NCBI GenBank assembly: GCA_022578965.1
Contig: MU400515.1
Location: 372,001 to 436,000 of the forward strand
Reading direction: 5' to 3'
Origin: Xylaria sp. FL1777
Lineage: Eukaryota; Ascomycota; Sordariomycetes; Xylariales; Xylariaceae
DNA length: 64,000 nucleotides
Shown: one piece after another, positions 58,435-64,000 of the stretch
How the letters are laid out: every line of letters starts with the position of its first letter
Numbering within the stretch: position 1 is the stretch's first letter
Made by a program: the position numbers and the translations under genes
Notes under the pieces: generated by a model
Seen by the model: only the letters and a program-made list of their open reading frames with translations
Database searches by the model: none
What the model was told of the DNA's origin: nothing

Positions 58435-60507
58435 TCACAAGGCATTTCCTATAAACCATTGCGGCTGGTTCTCCTGCTGTCCCTGCTGCTGCTGCTGCTG
58501 CTGCTGTCCGTAAAGCGTCGTATCCCGCAGCCCTCGGCCCCGCGTCTCGTAAACGAGGACATCGACGTCCCCATCAGCGTCAGCACGGCGCCAGTCGGTG
58601 TCAGCGTCATCACCACCGTTCTCCTTCCCGTAGTATTGTCTCCTCCCCTCAGTAGCACTGGCCTTGCGGCCGTCTTCGGAACGACGCACCGCGAGATCGG
58701 GCCGTGAGCCGCGATCCTTCAGGTGGTACGCCTTACCCGTGCCGTGCCAGCGCTCGGGGGCCTTGGACGCGGTCCGCCCGCTACCGCTGCGGCGGTTCGC
58801 GTCCGACATCGTCTGCAGAGGGGAGTGCGTCGTCTTCCGCGCTCCGGCGCGCGTCCACTCATCAGCTCGCTCATTTTCCCTTTCGCTTTCTCCCCAGCCC
58901 CGCGCACTATCCATCGAGTCCCGGTGGATCATCGTGTCCTCGAGTGATACGCGCTGCCATTGTCCCAGCGGGTTCTGAGGCTGTGGCGTGCTGCGTTTCG
59001 ACGAGGTCCTGGTCTTGCTATCCGGCCGCGCGGATGAGGAACCACGCCTCTGGACCCGGTACACGTCACGTTCGCGGCCGCGAGATTCGCGCTCCCGCTC
59101 CACGGTCCTGGTTCGGCCGCGGGCTGGTTCCGTCAGGGTGTACGAGAAGGTCTGGCGCGGCCGTCTCGTTCCCGACGGGGCCCGTTCACGGCTTGCTGGT
59201 AGTGGTCGTTCACGCCTTCTCTCGTTCTCGTCGCCCGTCGTGATAGTGGTCGTCATCATCACTTCCGGCGACGGCGAACGCAGGCGGATGGGGCGCTCGT
59301 TGGGGTGCACGGATCCGCCGAACGAGATGGACGGCACAAGTCGCACGACCCCGTCCGCTGCTGCTGTGGTGGCCTGGCGGCTCGACTTCCGAGGTGGGAG
59401 GGCGGCGTGCTTGATCATGTTGCTGGCTTCACTGGAGAGCTGTGAGGACGATGAGGGCATCTCCCGCAGTTTCCTCGCTACCTTCTTAAGCGGCTGTGCG
59501 AAATACCCAGCTGAACTCGTCGCCGTAGAAGAATGCTGTAGCTGTGGCTCTGGTGTGGGCGTCTCGTTATCGCGGGTGCGCTTGCGGCCTCGCAGCGTGT
59601 ACCACGAGTCTTTAGTGTGCAGGTCTGGGATCGACGGCCGGAATAGCGATGATAGAGAAGACCGCGGTGCTGCTGGCGCTGCCATCGTGGCGGTTGCGTA
59701 TTCCCTGCTATTCCGGCTGAAGGGGTTTGGACTTGGCAATGGCCTCGGCATCGGCGATACGGAGCCAGAACGAGTGGTTGTAGAGATAGATGATGGTATG
59801 CGTAGCGGCGGGCGAGGTGCAGCCTGGTGATCCATGGGTAAGACGGGCGTCTGCCGTCCGCCGGATGCTGCTGCTGGGGCAGCATGTCGTGTGGATTGGA
59901 TCGCGTGGGACTGGAAGAAGCCCGAGGCCACTAGTTGATTGTACGAGGCCATGACGTCCTCTCGCGACGGCCGGTCTGCCCCCCCTCTGGGATTCGGGAA
60001 CATCTGGGCAATGTTCACTTCGGACTGCGTCCGTCCCATGTGATAATCCGGTCGTGGCGGCGGCGGTGGGAGTGGATGCTGCAGCGGCTCCTGCAGACTG
60101 CTGTGCTTCCTACGCAATTCCTGCTGCTTCGAGGTATGGCCATGCTGGCCTCCTCCTCCCCTGTGAAATAGAGCATCGCGAACACGACCGAAGAAGCTCG
60201 TTGATTTCTTGTGTGTCATGGGAGGCCGCTGTCGGTTCTGGTGGTGTTCGTGTAGCTGCGGCTCTTCCACGCTGGCGTGCTGATATACAGCAGCAGCCGA
60301 GAAAGGCCGTGGTCTGCGGGCTTCGCGCGGTAGTGGGCCTTCAGCGTAGAACTGATTCTCGTACTCCTTGAGCTGCTCGGGGCCCATAAACTGGGCGGGC
60401 GGTGCGGCGCTGGTTCTGTCGTTCATAGAGCCTTCTTGGAACCGCGATGTAGGCGGTCGAGAGCCGCTGCCCGTTCGTGTGGGCGGTCGTACGAGCTCCG
60501 ACGCCAT
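58435..60507 (-). CDS. Uncharacterised disordered fungal protein, 690 residues
   Basis: An intronless open frame starts MASELVRPPTRTG. Almost the whole product is predicted disordered: Ser, Arg, Pro and Thr dominate, with no signal peptide or membrane span. The most protein-like blocks are FMGPEQLKEYENQFYAEGPL (residues about 40-59), KKSTSFFGRVRDALFHRG near 100-117, and DVMASYNQLVASGFFQSHAI near 184-203. These look like short linear motifs conserved in an otherwise variable family. The C-terminal third is very rich in Arg/Glu/Ser (RERESRGRERDVYR). A run of eight glutamines encoded by CAG repeats lies shortly before the end. No function can be assigned. The consistent open frame of over 2 kb in GC-rich DNA supports a real gene. 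Confidence 0.75.
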   Translation of the reverse strand: MASELVRPPTRTGSGSRPPTSRFQEGSMNDRTSAAPPAQFMGPEQLKEYENQFYAEGPLPREARRPRPFSAAAVYQHASVEEPQLHEHHQNRQRPPMTHKKSTSFFGRVRDALFHRGGGGQHGHTSKQQELRRKHSSLQEPLQHPLPPPPPRPDYHMGRTQSEVNIAQMFPNPRGGADRPSREDVMASYNQLVASGFFQSHAIQSTRHAAPAAASGGRQTPVLPMDHQAAPRPPLRIPSSISTTTRSGSVSPMPRPLPSPNPFSRNSREYATATMAAPAAPRSSLSSLFRPSIPDLHTKDSWYTLRGRKRTRDNETPTPEPQLQHSSTATSSAGYFAQPLKKVARKLREMPSSSSQLSSEASNMIKHAALPPRKSSRQATTAAADGVVRLVPSISFGGSVHPNERPIRLRSPSPEVMMTTTITTGDENERRRERPLPASRERAPSGTRRPRQTFSYTLTEPARGRTRTVERERESRGRERDVYRVQRRGSSSARPDSKTRTSSKRSTPQPQNPLGQWQRVSLEDTMIHRDSMDSARGWGESERENERADEWTRAGARKTTHSPLQTMSDANRRSGSGRTASKAPERWHGTGKAYHLKDRGSRPDLAVRRSEDGRKASATEGRRQYYGKENGGDDADTDWRRADADGDVDVLVYETRGRGLRDTTLYGQQQQQQQQGQQENQPQWFIGNAL
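58484..58507 (-). repeat. CAG/CTG run encoding polyglutamine
   Basis: Eight near-consecutive CTG units on the plus strand encode eight glutamines near the C-terminus of the 690-residue protein. Flanking codons (GGACAG...) are imperfect copies. Length variation between isolates is expected for such a tract. Confidence 0.85.
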
Positions 60508-61773
60508 TGAAGATGCTTGAACTGAGGCGAGAAGGGGCTTCGTTGCGTTACTTTATGCTTGCTTGCTTATTTAGAGTTCTGAATTGAGTTAGGGATGAGA
60601 GTTATGGGTGTGTGAGCATGTGAGCATGTGCGTGGGTGTGTAGATGTCTGCATGTGTGGATGCTGGATGCATTCAAACTCAGGACAGAACCTACAACTAC
60701 ATGTAGACATGGAGGCAAGTAGGGAAGTCACCGTCGTGTTAGCAATCCTTCCGATGGTAAGTTCAATTTGTCTCGGTGGGCCAGGGGCACGAATGTGTTT
60801 TGGTTGATCGGGCGCAAATGAAATTGTGGTTGGGGGGGCAACCACGAGCCAACACCAACACCAACACCAACACCAGCACCGCACCGCCTCCGAGGTAGCC
60901 TGGGTGTGATTAAATCCTACGCATCCAATACGATACGTACTTGTACATATCGTATGACTTTATTTCCGTTGGTGTTATTGTTATCTACTATACGCAGTAT
61001 ATATAGTAAGTATCTATGCCCAATCTGGCTACATACCAGTGGCGTGGATATTAAATAGATTATAGATTGCACACAACGACATCAGTATCTACACGGTATG
61101 TCAATCGTCTGGAAATCCTGCACCATGTGCGAATGATGGGTACCACTAGTCAATTGTGTTGGTGCACTGCCTGTTATAACAGAAATGAAGCTATCAATAC
61201 AGACTATATTGCACCTCTCGACTCTAACTAGCCCTTGGTATCATGTTTTTGATTCACTCCGCCAACCCAACCACAACTCATCGCTCGACAAAAGATAATT
61301 ATGTGGATGCTGCAACCGATGATAAATCAACGCTGTCTAGAACGCACCTACAACTCGTTCTCATGACGCATGTGTATCCATTCATTCATCGTCTTCATGC
61401 GTTGCATGCGCAAGATGAGACCAACCCAACGTGAATGGTCACCCTCACCCTCACCCTTCCCCTTCCCCCGTGTAGTGAGTATCCAGTTGGCTTGGTCCGG
61501 CTTCTCGGAGCGGACCTGGACTAAGAAAGCCATCCAATGTTTGGACCTGTCCTGTTTATAAATAACCCCGAGTCCGCCGATGGAGTCAAGCTTGTGAGAA
61601 ATGAAATGAAGGTAAAACCGTCTTGGTATGTACACATGAGTCGTCCAGGGCCTCACCAACCCACCAGAACGCCGATGAACCCTTTGCCCAGACTTGAGCC
61701 CATGTATGATCCGCCCACTTGCGAGAAACCGTAAGATAAGAAAGGGAAAATAGATATATGCATCCGAAGGTGT
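60508..61773. other. Intergenic, unknown gene promoter to VeA 3' end
   Basis: No gene is supported. The segment carries several short tandem repeats: (CCAACA)4 at 60849-60872, GTGAGCAT repeats near 60610-60630, and CACCCT repeats near 61440-61460. Confidence 0.5.
60849..60872. repeat. CCAACA microsatellite, four copies
   Basis: Four perfect CCAACA units, followed by a CCAGCA variant, in the upstream region of the 690-residue gene. Confidence 0.9.
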
Positions 61774-63437
61774 CTATGGTAACCAGAGGTGTTGAGGAGC
61801 AAACACTTTCTTGCCATCCGCTCTCATGTAGCTCGATGTTAATGGATATATAGGTTGATGCATCGGTAAACGTTCACCCCGAACATCGCGCATCTGTTGC
61901 TGATGCGACGAGAACGATTCATCAGCTGGCCGTTTAATTTGACGAGTTTCTGGTTCTGGATAAAGCCCGCCCTTTAGCTGATATGCACTATATTCAGAGT
62001 ACGCCGAGTCAGCTGGACTGGGGAGGCTTATGGACGGAAGAATAGGACGTGGAGTATTCTCCACGGATGCGTTAGAGCTGATGGACGACCTCGGCTCAGC
62101 AGCCCTGGGCGGCTTAGCGGAAATGTGAGTATAAGAGGTGGAGAGCCTTTTATTTTCAGCTTCAGGCTGCTCGTAAGGTGGATAGGTAGGGCCGGAATAA
62201 TTCGGTGATGGAGGAGGTAAGTTTACACTTTGGCCTTGAGGGAAGGCGGTTTGTGCAGGGGATACCGGAGTAGATTGCGGGTTCGAGGCACTTATAGGCC
62301 CATATGATGGCTGCGCAAAACTATTTGTCGATTGTCCAAAGTTGAGCATAGCGCCTGAAGATTTGCTCGCCTGGTATGTCGGTGGAGGCGGTGCAGTAGC
62401 ATATTCAACGTTAGAAGGCCGTCTATCAGGAAAAGCCGTTCGATCCATACTCGAATTGCTCATAGAACGAGCCCGGTATCCCTCAGGTGTCTGTGTTCCC
62501 CGACGTTTCGCATACTCTTCCTCGGCGTTGTTGTTATACTCATCGCCGCCAGAAGGTTTCGTGTTCGTCTCACGTCTTCTCATACGGACATCACGCCTAA
62601 TACGTACACGACAACCCTGTTCGGCGACAGTCCGACTAAGAGTAGTACTCTCAGTAAGACCTGGGAACTTTTTGGCACTAAACACTGTGAAGTCGGCCGA
62701 TCTCAGGTCCATCCTATGACAAGCATCCGTCGGAAGCTGCACGGTACCTGCCTCAGGTTCCGGAGCGTCCCTATCGAGGTCTCCTTCATTTTTTATCAAC
62801 TCATAAAGGCTGAACACCAAACGATATCGGCCCTCGTGCCGGACGGAGAGATCTGGGAACAGGAAATAGCCGGCAGGATCAGGTCGGTCGAGATAGCAGC
62901 ATCCAGAAACCGGGAATCCTGTCAAAACGGGAGGCGACGTGGCTGCAGGGGTTTGTACCCTTCCATGAGCCATCGGACGTGCGTGTTCGAGGGAGGCATA
63001 ACAGAAAAAATCCACGTTATAGTCGAAGGTAATGTCCCTGGCTCCTTCAAAGTTCTCTCCTTCCAGTACCCTTAAGATAACGACCGGGGGAGGATCCACG
63101 GGACGACGATCGGCAGAGGCTACAACACATGTTAAAACTCATATGCAGTTTTCAATCGGGAGGGAAACTACAAACATTTGGGCCCTGAACCACAGGCTCG
63201 AGCACGCTCGGGTTGCTGGAGAACCTCGAGCTGATACCATAATTGCCTCCCATCCTTAGTAATCCGGCGTTCGCGAGCAAATGGCTGCGATTTGCCCAGC
63301 CGCGATTCTGGGGCAGCCATCATGCTGGCTAAATTAGAGTCGGGCTGTAATGGTAGAGGTATTGTTAACTTGAGGTTCCTGCTTCTCGGATACAAATCAT
63401 CACGATAGAAAGTATGGGGGGAGTATGTTGCCGCCAT
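61774..63437 (-). CDS. veA: Velvet-domain regulator VeA
   Basis: VeA is a light-responsive fungal regulator. In the dark it enters the nucleus with VelB and joins LaeA to coordinate sexual development and secondary metabolism. Two exons, 63437-63176 and 63119-61774, give 535 residues. The split codon restores [20 protein letters not shown], a hallmark of the family. The velvet domain runs from about 58 ([15 protein letters not shown]) to 270. It includes [39 protein letters not shown] and [12 protein letters not shown]. It closes with [14 protein letters not shown], a basic stretch that could aid nuclear import. The C-terminal half is Pro/Ser-rich and disordered, as in other VeA proteins. Order and motifs favour VeA over VelB or VosA. 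The 55-residue stretch before the domain is longer than in VeA proteins I recall. Confidence 0.93.
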
Positions 63438-64000
63438 CCTGACATGGACCCGCCTGCTTGGACTTCAAGTATGCATATACGTATCTCCGCCCCAAAAAAA
63501 GGAAATGTGTGGCATATATGGCCTCAGTGAACAAAGTGAATCCTTACTTGTATAGAGAGCATGTTGATTGTCTTTTAAGAATTACAGAGAATTACAACCA
63601 AGCTGTCGTCGCGTTGCAGATCCCACCAGGTTGGACTTGGGGGTCTGGGTACAGGAGTCCAAGTCGGCGGGACAGGGAAGAATTGAGCTGCGAGATGATA
63701 AAAGATGAGACGGTGAAAGGCAAATTGAAGAAACAAGCAGGCACTCCTCTCAAGAGGACACCGTTGCGTTGGGTCGGAGTCGAAGTTTGTTCGGTGGCGG
63801 GCACCCAGAAGGCCGGCTTTTGGCGTTGGAGAGCTGACTCGGTGCAGTTGACGCGATTCGCAGCTAGGCAACCTTAACACATTCCCGGGTCGAGGGAAGA
63901 TACATCAGACGAAGTGAAACCAGAAGCGAACGTTCAAGGACTCGACGAGTTGGGCATTGAGGGACAGGCGCAGTGCCGTGCAAAGGAATGGTGAAAACGA
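63438..64000. other. Upstream region of veA at the window edge
   Basis: This is the promoter side of veA. A short plus-strand open frame (from 63458) has no family resemblance. A neighbouring gene may begin beyond the window. Confidence 0.5.

Noticed and set aside
61437..61470. CACCCT repeats as internal telomeric sequence
   Set aside because: The unit is not the fungal TTAGGG/CCCTAA repeat and is only a few copies long.

Overview
The window is nuclear DNA of a filamentous ascomycete. Genes are interrupted by short (about 50-90 nt) GT-AG introns with fungal branch points such as CTAAC/CTGAC. The gene set (a velvet regulator, a Mga2/Spt23-like factor, Sey1, Yme2, a CENP-C homologue) is typical of Pezizomycotina. 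The protein variants resemble Sordariomycetes; a placement near Xylariales is only a guess. No bacterial operons, CRISPR arrays, rRNA or convincing tRNA genes were seen. Intron boundaries were assigned by eye from consensus sites, codon phase and recalled family conservation.

Layout. 1-670: 3' end of an OPT-family transporter (+). 1.1-2.4 kb: seven-exon dienelactone hydrolase (+). 3.1-3.85 kb: decayed SRPK-type kinase. 5.1-7.4 kb: cytosolic Hsp70 with a heat-shock element and one frame-neutral intron. 7.8-8.7 kb: twin-CX9C Emi1-like protein (-). 9.5-12.2 kb: mitochondrial Yme2 (+). 13.5-15.7 kb: CENP-C/Mif2 homologue (-), divergent from RNase H2 subunit A (16.35-17.4 kb, +). 17.6-20.3 kb: ER-fusion GTPase Sey1 (-). 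22.7-25.5 kb: 6-phosphofructo-2-kinase/fructose-2,6-bisphosphatase (-). 25.5-30.5 kb: gene-poor DNA rich in TACCTA/TAGGTA words. 30.5-32.0 kb: tRNA adenosine deaminase subunit Tad3 (+). 32.8-33.6 kb: decayed APH-family phosphotransferase. 34.9-37.3 kb: 802-residue orphan (+). 37.9-39.0 kb: RNase H1 (+). 40.2-42.0 kb: 606-residue orphan membrane protein (-). 43.3-44.3 kb: short-chain dehydrogenase (+). 45.0-45.6 kb: PEBP-like protein (+). 47.1-49.2 kb: Nha1-type Na+/H+ antiporter whose frame breaks at one splice junction (+). 49.2-52.3 kb: gene-poor. 52.35-56.75 kb: Mga2/Spt23-like membrane-tethered transcription factor (+). 58.4-60.5 kb: disordered protein of unknown function (-). 61.8-63.4 kb: velvet protein VeA (-).

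The genes are mostly independent housekeeping and regulatory loci. Two functional themes recur: removal of RNA:DNA hybrids (RNase H2A and RNase H1, about 20 kb apart) and organelle/membrane homeostasis (Yme2, Emi1, Sey1, Mga2-like). The intergenic DNA carries at least two gene relics. The least explained content is the pair of intronless membrane-associated orphan genes flanking RNase H1. I found no convincing new multi-gene system.
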